In this document: positions 1 through 9,790 of the stretch, one piece after another
How the letters are laid out: every line of letters begins with the position of its first letter
Numbering within the stretch: the stretch's first letter is position 1
Source of the DNA: Pandoraea horticolens
GTDB lineage: Bacteria; Pseudomonadota; Gammaproteobacteria; Burkholderiales; Burkholderiaceae
Assembly: GCF_902459555.1 (NCBI RefSeq)
Contig: NZ_CABPSM010000005.1
Coordinates: forward strand, 62,001 to 126,000
Length of the DNA stretch: 64,000 nt
Direction: 5' to 3'
Translations under genes and position numbers: made by a program
Notes under the pieces: model-generated
Told to the model about the DNA's origin: nothing
Seen by the model: only the letters and a program-made list of their open reading frames with translations
Databases searched by the model: none

Positions 1-782
1 CGGGAGTTGAGCAAGTCTGTCGAGCTAACCGTCATGCCAGCGGCCACGGCCGCGAGAATGCCGGAAAAACCAAAGTGTTCGGCCAGCAAATAGGCGGCGA
101 ACGGCAGCAGCAGCAGAAGCAGCACGACAGTGGCGGGCTCTTCCGCGGACGCGTGCATCACCCGGCGATGGAATTGCGTGAAGAGCCACGTCACGGCCCA
201 GCCGGCGAGCAACCCGCCCAGCGCGATGACGAAAAAGGAGAACGTCGCGCTGCCGATGGAGAAGAGTCCCGTGGTGGCGGCAACGAGCGCGAACTTGAAG
301 ACGACGAGGCCCGACGCGTCGTTCATCATCGCCTCGCCCTCGAGCACATGCATCAGCCGCGTGGGCATGCGCATGCGTCCGGTGAGCGCGGAGACAGCCA
401 CGGCGTCGGTCGGCGAGAGCACGGCGCCGAGCGCGAACGCCACGGCGAGCGGAATCGACGGAATCATCCAGTGGATGAAATAGCCCACGCCGAGCACGGT
501 GAAGATCACCAAGCCGAGCGCCATGGCGATGATCGGCACGCGCAGGTGCCAGAACTCGCGTTTGGGCATGCGCCAGCCGTCGGCGAAGAGCAACGGCGGG
601 ATGAACAGCAGGAAGAAAATCTCGGGGTCCAGATCGATGTGCAGCCCCGCGCCCGGGTAGGCGAGCGCGGCGCCCACGGCGATCTGCACGAGCGGTACCG
701 GCAGGAATCGCATGAAGCTGACCAGCACGCCGGTCAGCGCCACCACGAACAGCAGGATAAGTGCTGTGTAGACTACTTCCAT
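1..782 (-). CDS. Na+/H+ antiporter, CPA1 family (3' end outside window)
   Basis: Inner-membrane monovalent cation/proton exchanger for pH and sodium homeostasis. The minus-strand frame opens at the ATG at 782 and runs without a stop off the left edge, giving about 260 residues of an expected 500 or more. The visible part is a chain of hydrophobic segments. It carries the CPA1 motifs LSPTDAVA (around residue 125) and EGEAMMNDASGLV (around residue 155), where the Asp residues belong to the ion-binding core. The gene reads away from the DUF3683 gene in the same direction, 52 bases downstream of its stop. The family is clear; the exact subfamily (NhaP/YjcE-like) is inferred from the motifs. Confidence 0.85.
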   Translation of the reverse strand, partial: MEVVYTALILLFVVALTGVLVSFMRFLPVPLVQIAVGAALAYPGAGLHIDLDPEIFFLLFIPPLLFADGWRMPKREFWHLRVPIIAMALGLVIFTVLGVGYFIHWMIPSIPLAVAFALGAVLSPTDAVAVSALTGRMRMPTRLMHVLEGEAMMNDASGLVVFKFALVAATTGLFSIGSATFSFFVIALGGLLAGWAVTWLFTQFHRRVMHASAEEPATVVLLLLLLPFAAYLLAEHFGFSGILAAVAAGMTVSSTDLLNS

Positions 783-834
783 GCCACCTCCGTGGCCCGT
801 CGGTCAAGCATCGGCCGCGTCCCCAGGAGGTGCA

Positions 835-3800
835 TCAGACCAACACGCGTTCGATACCGCCGTTGTTTGCATCCTTGACGTAATCCACCAGCCACTCTTC
901 GCCCAGTACATGCTTGGCGATCTCGACGACGATGTAGTCGGCCGTGACGTTAGCGTCTTCGTTATAGCGCGACAGACCTTGCAGGCACGACGGACAGCTC
1001 GTGAGGATCTTGACATCGTCGACCTTGCCATCTGCACGCAGCTTCGCGGCCCCCTTGCGCATTTCCTCTTCCTTGCGGAAGCGGATCTGCGTCGAGATGT
1101 CGGGGCGCGTGACCGCCAGCGTACCCGATTCGCCGCAGCAGCGATCGTTCTTCTCGATCTTGTAGCCGTCGTTCTCGCTGCCCATCAACTGGTTCACGAG
1201 CTTGACCGGGTCCATGGTCTTGATCGGCGTGTGGCACGGATCGTGATACATGTAGCGCGTGCCGTTCACGCCTGCGAGCTTCACGTCCTTCTCGAGCAGG
1301 TATTCGTGGATGTCGATGATGCGGCAGCCCGGGAAGATCTTCTCGAATTCATAGCCCGCGAGTTGGTCGTAGCAAGTGCCGCACGACACGACCACGGTCT
1401 TGATGTCGAGGTAGTTCAGCGTGTTCGCCATACGGTGGAACAACACGCGATTGTCCGTCACGATCTTCTCGGCCTTATCTCCCTGCCCCGAGCCGCGCTG
1501 CGGATAACCGCAGCACAGATAGCCCGGCGGCAGCACCGTCTGCACGCCCACATGCCAGAGCATGGCTTGCGTGGCCAGTCCGACCTGCGAGAACAGACGC
1601 TCCGAGCCGCAACCCGGGAAGTAGAACACCGCTTCCGAATCCACCGTCGTGGTCTTCGGATTGCGGATGATCGGCACCACCTTGTTGTCTTCGATGTCGA
1701 GCAGTGCGCGCGCCGTCTTCTTCGGCAGATTGCCCGGCATCTTCTTGTTCACGAAGTGGATCACCTCCTCGCGCAGGGGCGGCTTGCCAACCGTCGCGGG
1801 CGGGCGCGCCGTCTGCTTTTTCGCGATTTTCTTGAAGATGTCCGCACCGAAACGCTGGGCTTTGTAACCCCAGTCGATCATCACCTTACGGGTGATGTTG
1901 ATCGTTTCCGGATTGGTGGCGTTCAGGAAGAACATGCCGGCGGCGGCGCCCGGATTGAACTTCTTCTTGCCCATCTTGCGCAGCAGGTTGCGCATGTTCA
2001 TCGTCACGTCGCCGAAGTCGATCTTCACCGGGCAGGGCGTGACGCACTTGTGGCAGACCGTGCAGTGATCGGCCACATCGTTGAACTCGTCCCAGTGCTT
2101 GATCGACACACCACGGCGCGTCTGTTCCTCGTACAGGAACGCCTCGATGAGCAGCGAGGTCGCGAGAATCTTGTTGCGCGGGCTGTACAGCAGGTTCGCG
2201 CGCGGCACATGCGTGGCACACACCGGTTTGCACTTGCCGCAGCGCAGGCAGTCCTTCACGCTGTCGGCAATCGCCCCGATGTCCGACTGCTGCATGATGA
2301 GCGACTCGTAGCCCATCAGCCCGAAGCTGGGCGTATAGGCATTGCGCAGATCGGCGGGCAGGTCGGGCAGGTCGAGCAGCTTGCCCTTGTTGAAGCGTCC
2401 TTCCGGGTCCACGCGTTGCTTGTACGCGCGGAATTCGCCGATCTCCTCTTGCGTCAGGAACTCCAGCTTGGTGATGCCGATGCCGTGTTCGCCCGAGATC
2501 ACACCGTCGAGCGAGCGAGCGATGCCCATGATACGAGCCACCGCCTTGTGCGCGTCCTGGAGCATCTCGTAGTTATCCGAGTTCACCGGGATGTTCGTGT
2601 GCACATTGCCGTCGCCTGCGTGCATGTGCAGCGCGACGAACACACGGCCGTGCAGCACGCGCTTGTGAATGGCTTGCGCTTCGTCGAGGATCGGCTTGAA
2701 CTCGCCGCCCGTGAAAATCTGGCGCAGCTCGGCGCGAATTTCCTGCTTCCACGACACGCGGATCGTACGATCTTGCAGCAGATCGATCAGGCGCGTTTGC
2801 GGCTGCTTGTTCAGTCTGTCGTTCAGCGCCACGTTCATGTCGCGGATACCGTGACGATTGAGCAGCGGAATCGCCTCGGCCAGCGGCAGTTCGAAGTGAT
2901 CGCGCAGGAACACCCAACGTGCGCGCACGTCACGCAACAGCGTGAGCGCCGTCTGCACGCGATCTTCGAGCAGTTCGGCCGACGGAATTTCGTTCGCGTC
3001 GTCGGTCTTGCCCAGCGGCAGATTACCGGCTTCGAAGAACGTTTCGAGCGCATCGACCAGTTGCAGCTTGTTCTTGAGCGACAGTTCGATGTTGATGCGT
3101 TCGATGTGATCCGTGTACTCGCCCATGCGCGGCAGCGGGATCACCACGTCTTCGTTGATCTTGAAGGCGTTGGTGTGGCGCGCGATGGCGGCGGTACGCG
3201 AACGGTCGAGCCAGAACTTCTTGCGGGCTTCGGCCGACACGGCGACGAAGCCTTCGCCGCTCTTGCCGTTGGCCATGCGAATGACTTCCGACGTCGCCTG
3301 TGCGACCGCGTTGTCGTCGTCTCCGACGATATCGCCGATCAGCACCATCTTCGGGAACGCGTTGCGCTTCGACTTCGTGGCATAGCCCACGGCGCGCAGA
3401 TAGCGTTCGTCCAGATGTTCGAGGCCGGCCAGAATGGCACCGCCCGCCGCCGTCTGGGCGAACATGTAGTCCTTGATTTCGACGATGCTCGGAATGGCTT
3501 CCTTCGCCTGGCCGAAGAACTCCAGACAAACCGTGCGCGTGTGCGCGGGCATCTTGTGCAGAATCCAGCGTGCGCTCGTAATCAGCCCGTCGCAGCCTTC
3601 CTTCTGAATGCCGGGCAGACCGGCGAGGAACTTGTCCGTGACGTCCTTGCCGAGGCCTTCCTTGCGGAAGCGCTTGCCCTCGATCTCCAGCATTTCCGTC
3701 CTCAGCAGCACGGCGCCGGGCGCCTGATTGCCGTCGAACCACTTCAATTCGAAGCGAGCGACCGGAATGTCGTGAATCTTGCCGAGGTTGTGATCGTGGC

Positions 3801-4830
3801 GGGTGACTTCAAGCCAGTTGCCTTGCGGGTCAACCATGCGCCACCACGCGAGGTTATCGAGCGCGGTGCCCCACAGCACGGCCTTCTTGCCACCGGCGTT
3901 CATCGCCACGTTGCCGCCGATGCACGACGCGTCGATCGACGTCGGGTCGACCGCGAACACCAGGCCGGCACGTTCGGCGGCTTCGGCGACGCGTCGGGTC
4001 ACGACGCCCGCGCCCGAGAAAATCGTCGGCACCGGCTTGTCGACACCCGGAAGGGCCGAATACTCGACCTCGTCGAGCTGCTCGAGCTTTTCCGTATTGA
4101 TGACGGCCGAAAACGGCGTGAGCGGAATGGCGCCGCCCGTATAACCGGTGCCGCCTCCGCGCGGAATGACCGTCAGCCCGAGTTCGAAGCAGCCCTTCAC
4201 CAGCGCCGCCATCTCGGCCTCGCTATCCGGTGTGAGCACAACGAACGGGTACTCCACACGCCAGTCGGTGGCGTCCGTCACGTGCGAGACACGCGACAGT
4301 CCGTCGAACTTGATGTTGTCGTGAGCGGTCGTGCGGCCGAGCACCTTCTTCGCGCGGCGGCGCAGATCGGCCATCTTGCCGAACTCTGCGGCGAAGTCCG
4401 CTACGGCGCGGCGAGCGGCCGCTTCCAGTTGCTCGACGCGGGCGGCGCGTTCGCGGCCAGTCGCATCAGCGTGCTCGGCCACGTCGGCACGACGACGTTT
4501 GTCGATCTCGTTGAGCCGGTGGTCGAGGGCGTCGATCAGCAGCTTGCGACGCTTCGGGTTGTCGAGCAGGTCGTCTTGCAGATAGGGATTGCGGCGAACC
4601 ACCCAGATGTCGCCGAGGACTTCATACAGCATGCGGGCCGAGCGGCCGGTACGGCGCTCTGCGCGGAGTTCATCGAGGATGGCCCAGGCGTCGGCGCCCA
4701 GCAGGCGCATGACGATTTCGCGATCCGAAAACGACGTGTAGTTATAGGGAATCTCGCGCAGTCGCGCGGGCTGTGCAGCTACGGCATGCTTTGCGTCGTG
4801 CGGCTCGAAGGCAGGCAAGGGTGCGTTCAT
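835..4830 (-). CDS. DUF3683-type FAD-linked oxidase / Fe-S oxidoreductase (D-2-hydroxyacid dehydrogenase-like)
   Basis: A 1331-residue multidomain respiratory-type dehydrogenase. In order it has an N-terminal DUF3683-like region with [11 protein letters not shown]; a vanillyl-alcohol-oxidase type FAD domain with [13 protein letters not shown] near residue 220-235; the FAD-oxidase C-terminal domain with HAGDGNVH; a two-cluster ferredoxin domain ([11 protein letters not shown] and [12 protein letters not shown]); and two CCG cysteine domains (FPGCGSE...CCGYPQ and HDPCH...CCGESG). Relatives such as YdiJ oxidise D-2-hydroxyacids and pass electrons through FeS clusters, but the substrate here is not shown by sequence. 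An in-frame ATG lies 30 bases upstream (4860). I chose 4830 because the family typically begins MNAP; neither ATG has a strong ribosome site. A long opposing open frame covers the gene and is a coding shadow. Confidence 0.9.
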   Translation of the reverse strand: MNAPLPAFEPHDAKHAVAAQPARLREIPYNYTSFSDREIVMRLLGADAWAILDELRAERRTGRSARMLYEVLGDIWVVRRNPYLQDDLLDNPKRRKLLIDALDHRLNEIDKRRRADVAEHADATGRERAARVEQLEAAARRAVADFAAEFGKMADLRRRAKKVLGRTTAHDNIKFDGLSRVSHVTDATDWRVEYPFVVLTPDSEAEMAALVKGCFELGLTVIPRGGGTGYTGGAIPLTPFSAVINTEKLEQLDEVEYSALPGVDKPVPTIFSGAGVVTRRVAEAAERAGLVFAVDPTSIDASCIGGNVAMNAGGKKAVLWGTALDNLAWWRMVDPQGNWLEVTRHDHNLGKIHDIPVARFELKWFDGNQAPGAVLLRTEMLEIEGKRFRKEGLGKDVTDKFLAGLPGIQKEGCDGLITSARWILHKMPAHTRTVCLEFFGQAKEAIPSIVEIKDYMFAQTAAGGAILAGLEHLDERYLRAVGYATKSKRNAFPKMVLIGDIVGDDDNAVAQATSEVIRMANGKSGEGFVAVSAEARKKFWLDRSRTAAIARHTNAFKINEDVVIPLPRMGEYTDHIERINIELSLKNKLQLVDALETFFEAGNLPLGKTDDANEIPSAELLEDRVQTALTLLRDVRARWVFLRDHFELPLAEAIPLLNRHGIRDMNVALNDRLNKQPQTRLIDLLQDRTIRVSWKQEIRAELRQIFTGGEFKPILDEAQAIHKRVLHGRVFVALHMHAGDGNVHTNIPVNSDNYEMLQDAHKAVARIMGIARSLDGVISGEHGIGITKLEFLTQEEIGEFRAYKQRVDPEGRFNKGKLLDLPDLPADLRNAYTPSFGLMGYESLIMQQSDIGAIADSVKDCLRCGKCKPVCATHVPRANLLYSPRNKILATSLLIEAFLYEEQTRRGVSIKHWDEFNDVADHCTVCHKCVTPCPVKIDFGDVTMNMRNLLRKMGKKKFNPGAAAGMFFLNATNPETINITRKVMIDWGYKAQRFGADIFKKIAKKQTARPPATVGKPPLREEVIHFVNKKMPGNLPKKTARALLDIEDNKVVPIIRNPKTTTVDSEAVFYFPGCGSERLFSQVGLATQAMLWHVGVQTVLPPGYLCCGYPQRGSGQGDKAEKIVTDNRVLFHRMANTLNYLDIKTVVVSCGTCYDQLAGYEFEKIFPGCRIIDIHEYLLEKDVKLAGVNGTRYMYHDPCHTPIKTMDPVKLVNQLMGSENDGYKIEKNDRCCGESGTLAVTRPDISTQIRFRKEEEMRKGAAKLRADGKVDDVKILTSCPSCLQGLSRYNEDANVTADYIVVEIAKHVLGEEWLVDYVKDANNGGIERVLV

Positions 4831-5416
4831 CTTGTCGGGCTCGTCAGTGCGGCGGTGCATCCGCCGTCGGCGTTCGTCTCGCGGGACGCGCCGAAAGTCA
4901 AAATCGGGTATGCGCTAAGAATGCCGACGGCAGACGCGACGGATGCGCGTGCGCCGGCAACAGACGATCTGCGGTCAGCGAGATCGACGACTGCCGTGCG
5001 AAAACGCCGATGACGAATCGTGTCCGGTCATCGAGCAGAAGCACAGAGGGGTGAGGCAGTTGGTGCGCATGCCCAGATCTTTCTTCCGGCTTGGAAAGTG
5101 TTGGTAGGGGAATGTAGTCAGAATTGTACTTCATTGCACCGCAACACGTCGGCGCCGCAGCGAATTCCCCCTGGCGGCGCGCGATTCCCCTCCGCCCCCC
5201 CTCCTCTGCCGCGCCCCGGCAGATTCATTGCAGCGTTGACGGTGCGTCCACGACCGCTCGCTCCACGAATCCTCCAGGGCGATCGCGCGATCCCCGTATA
5301 GCGCTATATTCGTTTAAACACAACGACTTGCGCCCTACTTCTGGGCTGAAATTTCCAACGAATGGGAGTATGTTTGGCCGGTCCCCCGATCCATCCACCC
5401 GTCAAGAGGTGTCTCT
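4831..5416. other. Divergent intergenic region, about 590 bases
   Basis: The spacer separates the minus-strand DUF3683 gene from the plus-strand molybdenum hydroxylase genes and should hold both promoters. I see no convincing gene. A C-rich stretch near 5165-5220 and an AT-rich stretch with TATATT near 5305-5310 are visible. No clearly spaced -35/-10 pair could be assigned. Confidence 0.5.
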
Positions 5417-5875
5417 ATGGTTACGTTTCAACTGAACGGCCGTCCCGTGCAGGTCGATGTCGACCCTGCCACGCCCTTGCTCTGGACTCTGCGCGATGCG
5501 CTCAATATGACCGGCACCAAGTTCGGTTGCGGCATGGCGCTGTGCGGAGCGTGCACCGTGCATCTGGACGGTGCGCCCATCCGGAGCTGCATCACCCCGA
5601 TTTCTGCCGTCGCGGGCAAAAAAGTCACCACCATTGAGAACATTGGCGCAGACCCTGTCGGACGCGCCGTGCAGGATGCCTGGGTCAAGCACGACGTGCC
5701 CCAGTGCGGATACTGCCAGAGCGGCCAGATCATGTCTGCCGCTGCGTTGCTGCGCGAGAACAAGCGGCCGAACGACGAGCAGATCGACGCGGCCATGGCG
5801 GGCAATATTTGCCGCTGCGGCACCTACGCCCGCATTCGGGCGGCCATTAAAGACGCTGCGGCGTCGCTGGCCTGA
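5417..5875 (+). CDS. (2Fe-2S) subunit of a xanthine-dehydrogenase-family molybdenum hydroxylase (IorA-like)
   Basis: Small electron-transfer subunit of 152 residues, the usual length for IorA/CoxS-type proteins. The plant-type ferredoxin cluster is bound by Cys38, Cys43, Cys46 and Cys58. The second 2Fe-2S cluster uses Cys97, Cys100, Cys132 and Cys134 (CGYC ... ICRCG). An AAGAGGTG ribosome site sits about five bases before the ATG. The large subunit starts 17 bases after the stop, so the two form an operon. There is no separate FAD subunit, as in isoquinoline 1-oxidoreductase and aldehyde dehydrogenases of the IorAB type, which use cytochrome or quinone acceptors. The substrate cannot be deduced from sequence. 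Confidence 0.92.
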   Translation: MVTFQLNGRPVQVDVDPATPLLWTLRDALNMTGTKFGCGMALCGACTVHLDGAPIRSCITPISAVAGKKVTTIENIGADPVGRAVQDAWVKHDVPQCGYCQSGQIMSAAALLRENKRPNDEQIDAAMAGNICRCGTYARIRAAIKDAAASLA

Positions 5876-5892
5876 GGCGAGGAGACATCACC

Positions 5893-8115
5893 ATGCGTGA
5901 ACTTCGTTTTTCCCAGCGCCCTGGCGTTGCTGTGGGCGACTTCACCGGCCTGACGCGCCGTGCGTTTCTCAAGACGTCGGCCGTTGCTGCCGGCGGCCTG
6001 ATGCTCGAGATGTCGCTGCCCGGAGCGGCGCGCACCGCCAGTGCTCAGGGGGCGGCGGCCATGCCCGTCGTGCCGTCGGCGTTCGTACACATTGGCACGG
6101 ACAACACCGTCACCATCCAAGTCAACCGCCTCGATTTCGGACAGGGTGTGCAGACGGCGCTGCCCATGCTCGTCGCGGAAGAACTCGATTGCGAGTGGTC
6201 CAACGTGCGAAGCGAACTGGCGCCTGCGGCCGATGTCTACAAAGACCCGCTGTTCGGCATCCAGATGACGGGTGGCTCCGGTTCCGTCGCCCACTCGTGG
6301 CTTCAGTACCGGCGCATCGGGGCATCTGCGCGCGCCATGCTCATCGCGGCGGCGGCGCAGCAATGGAAAGTTCCGGCGGCACGGTTGCGCACCGAAAATG
6401 GCGTCGTGCTGGGTCCGAACGGCCAGCGCGCCACGTACGGCAGCCTCGCCGCGCGTGCACAGGCGCTGCCGGTGCCGGCTGACGTCGCCCTCAAAGATCC
6501 ATCGGCGTTCCGATTGCTTGGCAAGCCGACTGGCCGGCTTGATGCGCGCGCCAAATCTACCGGCGTGCCGATGTATGGCATGGACTTCAAGCTGCCGAAC
6601 CTGAAAGTGGCCGTCGTGGCGCGTCCGCCGGTCTTCGGTGCGAAGGTAAAAGGCTTCGACGCCAAAGCGGCGCGTGCGGTCAAGGGTGTGCGTGACGTGC
6701 TGGAGATCCCGGACGACCGAGGCGGCACTGCGGTGGCGGTGATTGCCGACGGTTACTGGCAGGCCAAGACTGGCCGTGACGCGCTCAATGCCACGTGGGA
6801 CACCAGCGGCGTAGAGCACGTAGACACCGCGGCGCAGTTGGCCAAATTCAAAGAGATGGCAAAGACGCCGGGCACGGTCGCCATCGATGGGGACATTTCC
6901 AAACTCGAGGGTGCACCCAAAACGCTCGTGGCGGAGTACAGCTTCCCGTATCTGGCGCATGCGCCGATGGAGCCCTTGAACTGCACCGTGCAGCTCTCCG
7001 ACAAGGGGGCTGAAGTGTGGACGGGCACGCAGTTCCAGACCGTCGATCAGGCGGCCATTGCGCGCACCCTCGACTTGAAGCCTGAGCAGGTCAAGTTGCA
7101 CACCTTGATGGCGGGCGGCGGATTTGGCCGCCGGGCGGTGCCGACGTCGGACTATGGTGTTGAGGCGGCACAGGTGGCGAAGGCGTGGCGGCGTGCGGGG
7201 CACCCTGAGCCGGTCAAAGTGATCTGGAGCCGCGAGGACGACATTCGCGGGGGCTACTACCGCCCGATGTATGTGCATCGAGCCGAGATCGGACTTGATG
7301 CCAAGGGCAACGTACTGGCGTGGAATCACACCATCGTGGGCCAATCGATTTTGCAGGGCACGCCATTTGAAAAAATGATGGTCAAGAACGGGATCGACGG
7401 CACCAGTGTGGAGGGTGTGTCGGGAACCCCGTACGCCGTGCCATTGCGTCTGACGTTGCACAGTCCGCAGGTCAACGTCCCGGTGTTGTGGTGGCGGTCG
7501 GTGGGTAACACACACACGGCGTTTGTCGTGGAGACGCTGGTAGACGAGTTGGCGAAGAATGCCGGGCAGGACCCGGTGGCGTATCGATATGCGTTGATGG
7601 GGGACAAGCATCCGCGTCACCGCGAGGCGTTGGCATTGGCGGTGGAGCGCTCGGGCTATGGAAAGACCAAGCTGCCGGGGGGACAAGCATGGGGCGTGGC
7701 GGTCCATGAGTCCTTTGATTCCGTGGTGGCGTACGTGGTGGTGGCGGAGATGCGAAATGGGTCGCCGCGATTGGTGAGTGCGACGGCGGGGGTGCATTGC
7801 AATTTCGCGGTCAATCCGTTGACGGTGGCAGCACAGGTAGAGGGTGCGGCGCTGATGGGATTGGGCACGACGTTACCGGGTGCGGCCATTACGTTAAAGG
7901 ATGGGGAAGTGGAGCAGAGCAACTTCCATCAGTACATGGTGGCGCGGTTGACGGACATGCCGGCGATCAGCGTGCACGTGGTCAGTTCTGGGGATGCGCC
8001 GACGGGCATGGGCGAACCGGGCTTACCGCCGTTGGCGCCGGCGTATGCGAATGCGCTCTTTGCGTTGACGGGCAAGCGGCAGCGAGCACTACCGTTCGAA
8101 GTGGCGCAGACATAA
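5893..8115 (+). CDS. Molybdopterin-binding subunit, xanthine dehydrogenase family (IorB-like), Tat-exported
   Basis: Catalytic subunit of 740 residues carrying molybdopterin cytosine dinucleotide. The N-terminus has a twin-arginine signal with LTRRAFLK near residues 20-27, then a hydrophobic stretch ending in an ASAQG-type cleavage region, so the mature complex is predicted to be periplasmic. Cofactor-site motifs include MAGGGFGRR and the C-terminal GMGEPGLPP, which carries the likely catalytic Glu. The partner FeS subunit has no export signal and would be carried along. A MocA-like cytidylyltransferase about 1 kb downstream could supply the cofactor. IorB, aldehyde dehydrogenase and nicotinate-type enzymes cannot be told apart from sequence alone. 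Confidence 0.9.
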   Translation: MRELRFSQRPGVAVGDFTGLTRRAFLKTSAVAAGGLMLEMSLPGAARTASAQGAAAMPVVPSAFVHIGTDNTVTIQVNRLDFGQGVQTALPMLVAEELDCEWSNVRSELAPAADVYKDPLFGIQMTGGSGSVAHSWLQYRRIGASARAMLIAAAAQQWKVPAARLRTENGVVLGPNGQRATYGSLAARAQALPVPADVALKDPSAFRLLGKPTGRLDARAKSTGVPMYGMDFKLPNLKVAVVARPPVFGAKVKGFDAKAARAVKGVRDVLEIPDDRGGTAVAVIADGYWQAKTGRDALNATWDTSGVEHVDTAAQLAKFKEMAKTPGTVAIDGDISKLEGAPKTLVAEYSFPYLAHAPMEPLNCTVQLSDKGAEVWTGTQFQTVDQAAIARTLDLKPEQVKLHTLMAGGGFGRRAVPTSDYGVEAAQVAKAWRRAGHPEPVKVIWSREDDIRGGYYRPMYVHRAEIGLDAKGNVLAWNHTIVGQSILQGTPFEKMMVKNGIDGTSVEGVSGTPYAVPLRLTLHSPQVNVPVLWWRSVGNTHTAFVVETLVDELAKNAGQDPVAYRYALMGDKHPRHREALALAVERSGYGKTKLPGGQAWGVAVHESFDSVVAYVVVAEMRNGSPRLVSATAGVHCNFAVNPLTVAAQVEGAALMGLGTTLPGAAITLKDGEVEQSNFHQYMVARLTDMPAISVHVVSSGDAPTGMGEPGLPPLAPAYANALFALTGKRQRALPFEVAQT

Positions 8116-8166
8116 AGAAAAGAGAGAGAGAGAGGGGGGAGAGGGGTGAAGAAAGAGAGATGAAAA
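8114..8166 (+). repeat. Homopurine GA-rich tract
   Basis: Directly after the molybdenum-hydroxylase stop codon the plus strand is almost entirely A and G for about 50 bases, including a run of GA dinucleotides and short G runs. It is simple sequence. Tracts like this can form triplex (H-DNA) structures, but no function is shown here. Confidence 0.6.
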
Positions 8167-8238
8167 GCGGGACTGGGGCTCCTTTCTGCAGCGAGTTGGG
8201 TTTATGTCTGAGAGGCGGAAAGGGGCCCCGGTCCCGCT
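8166..8238. terminator. Long GC-rich hairpin between convergent genes
   Basis: The arm at 8166-8182 (AGCGGGACTGGGGCTCC) pairs over all 17 positions with 8222-8238 if G-U wobbles are allowed. The loop is 39 bases. A second hairpin follows immediately (7-bp stem 8239-8245 with 8259-8265, ending in a G run). There is no clear T tract, so this is more an mRNA-end structure between two converging genes than a textbook terminator. Confidence 0.45.
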
Positions 8239-8288
8239 CCCCGGACTTCGGTCAGAACTCCGGGGCGGGGGGGGGGAGCTAATCACCT

Positions 8289-8909
8289 CTACCCGACCAG
8301 CAAATGTTTGAACGGTGCAAAAAAGCCCTGCCAGAAGGACTCGGGCACACGAAGCATGAGGTAGGTAATCGCGATATACCGAAGCGTCTTCCCGACGGCG
8401 ATATAGAAGAGACAGGTGCGCCAGGAGAGTCGAAGCCACCCTGCGAGGGTGCAGAAGGGGTCACCGACGATGGGGAGCCAGGAGAGGAGGAGGAGGGGTG
8501 GGCCGAAGCGGCGCATCCAGCGGTGATAGCGATCATACATTGGCGCTTTGCTGTCGGCGCGTTTGCCGTCGTCGTCGTCAGCGGTGACAGTCACCGCTGT
8601 CGCCGCGTCCCCACTGACGAGCACAGCAGCGCGCGCGTGCGCTCGCTGGCGGGCCTTGAGACGGACCAAGCCGCGTCGTGCGGCGAAGCCCATCCACCAG
8701 TCGAGCATGCCGCCGGCGGTGTTGCCCACGCTTGCCACGGCGATGGCGGGCCAGAACATGTGGGGATTGAGGGCCACATACCCGAATAGCGCGGGTTCCG
8801 AGCCCATGGGCAGCAATGTGGCGGACAGAAACGACACTAGAAAAATGGCGGGCAGTCCGATGCCGGGCAGAGCGAGCGCGGCTAGCAGCCAGGTGATGAA
8901 CGACTCCAT
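8289..8909 (-). CDS. YqaA family inner-membrane protein (DedA/SNARE-associated superfamily)
   Basis: Polytopic membrane protein of 206 residues. The start ATG at 8909 follows CCGGAG at good spacing. The N-terminal half has two hydrophobic segments with the family-like stretch FLSATLLPMGSEP. The C-terminal half has RFGPPLLLLSWLPIVGDP, where the conserved Arg and Pro-Gly-Asp-type loop of the DedA superfamily is expected. Between the halves is a hydrophilic Ala/Asp-rich insertion (about residues 85-125, with DDDDGK) that is longer than I would expect for a YqaA. Relatives are linked to lipid transport or membrane-potential maintenance, but the role of YqaA itself is not established. Confidence 0.85.
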   Translation of the reverse strand: MESFITWLLAALALPGIGLPAIFLVSFLSATLLPMGSEPALFGYVALNPHMFWPAIAVASVGNTAGGMLDWWMGFAARRGLVRLKARQRAHARAAVLVSGDAATAVTVTADDDDGKRADSKAPMYDRYHRWMRRFGPPLLLLSWLPIVGDPFCTLAGWLRLSWRTCLFYIAVGKTLRYIAITYLMLRVPESFWQGFFAPFKHLLVG

Positions 8910-8964
8910 GCAACTCCGGAAAAATCAAAACCAATCGAAAAGAGAGGCGAATCCTGCCCCGTGA

Positions 8965-8980
8965 CCGACCGGACGGTCGG
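8965..8980. promoter_or_regulatory. Inverted repeat CCGACCG-GA-CGGTCGG, possible TetR-type operator
   Basis: Perfect 7-base arms with a 2-base spacer lie in the 140-base divergent region between yqaA and the MocA-like gene, about 55 bases from the former and 70 from the latter start. The ACCG(A)CCGGTCGGT type is common among TetR-family operators, but no TetR gene lies nearby in this window. Confidence 0.4.
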
Positions 8981-9049
8981 CACATTCACAATGCGCGCGA
9001 GCGCATGTCGTTTGGCAGAATCAAAAAGTCTGGCGCATAATGCGAGACC

Positions 9050-9670
9050 ATGACCCGCCTCCTGACGCCGCCCGTGGCCATTCTACTGGCTGGCGGACTC
9101 GGTACCCGCTTCGATGCGGCTGGGCGCCGGAACAAGCTGCTCGCGCCGCTGCCCGGAGATCCGCTGAACCGATCCGTTGCCCTTGCCAGCGCCCATGCGC
9201 TGCTGGCGGTATTGCCGCGCGTCATTGCGGTGGTGCGTCCGGATTCGGCCGAGTTGGAGAACGTGCTGTTGCAGGCGGGTTGCGAAGTCGTGATGAGCCA
9301 CGCGAGCAAGCGCGGCATGGGTGCGACGCTCGCTGCCGGCATCCAGTCCGGCGTCGATGAAGATCCGCCCCCTGGGCTTGAGCATCTTGATGGCTGGCTC
9401 GTTGCGCTGGCCGACATGCCGTATATCCACCCGAATACCGTGCGTGCGATCGCCAGCGGGCTCACTTCGCCCGAAGCCATCGTCGCGCCGAGCTACCAGG
9501 GACAACGTGGCCATCCCGTCGCGTTCGGTTCTGCCTTTACCTCGCGTCTGGCTGCCCTCGACGGCGACATTGGCGCGCGCGACCTGTTGATTAGCGAGCA
9601 CATTACGATCGTCGATGTCGACGACGCCGGAATCGTGCGCGACATCGACACCCCAGACGACCTTCGCTAG
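9050..9670 (+). CDS. mocA: MocA-like nucleotidyltransferase (molybdenum cofactor cytidylyltransferase)
   Basis: Transfers CMP (or a related nucleotide) to molybdopterin to make the dinucleotide cofactor used by xanthine-dehydrogenase-family enzymes. The protein has 206 residues with the nucleotide-binding loop LLAGGLGTRFD near residues 12-22, a conserved Lys in NKLLAPL, ALADMPYIHP around residue 120 (metal-binding Asp) and GQRGHPVAF. It fits the MobA-like NTP transferase fold. Proximity to the IorAB-like enzyme supports MCD rather than MGD synthesis, which is inference. The start ATG at 9050 lacks a strong ribosome site. Confidence 0.85.
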   Translation: MTRLLTPPVAILLAGGLGTRFDAAGRRNKLLAPLPGDPLNRSVALASAHALLAVLPRVIAVVRPDSAELENVLLQAGCEVVMSHASKRGMGATLAAGIQSGVDEDPPPGLEHLDGWLVALADMPYIHPNTVRAIASGLTSPEAIVAPSYQGQRGHPVAFGSAFTSRLAALDGDIGARDLLISEHITIVDVDDAGIVRDIDTPDDLR

Positions 9671-9790
9671 GGCGCGCACTCCCCTTTCCCGTTTTTTCCC
9701 GAGAGACAAGCGCGACCGCCCCGGCGGACGTGCTGGTCTATCATTGTCCTTTTGTTCCTTGATGTGCCTAACCTGAAGAAGCCTTAAATC

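Noticed and set aside
781-5013. A 1410-codon open frame on the plus strand
   Set aside because: It is the antisense shadow of the DUF3683 flavoprotein gene; composition (His, Arg, Ala, Val rich) and lack of any domain are typical of reverse frames in GC-rich DNA.
5824-7797. A 657-codon minus-strand frame opposite the molybdenum hydroxylase
   Set aside because: Antisense shadow; the plus-strand frame has clear family motifs, a Tat signal and a ribosome site.
9671-9790. Leader peptide or attenuator before ilvA
   Set aside because: No short frame rich in Ile, Leu, Val or Thr and no terminator hairpin in the 120 bases upstream.
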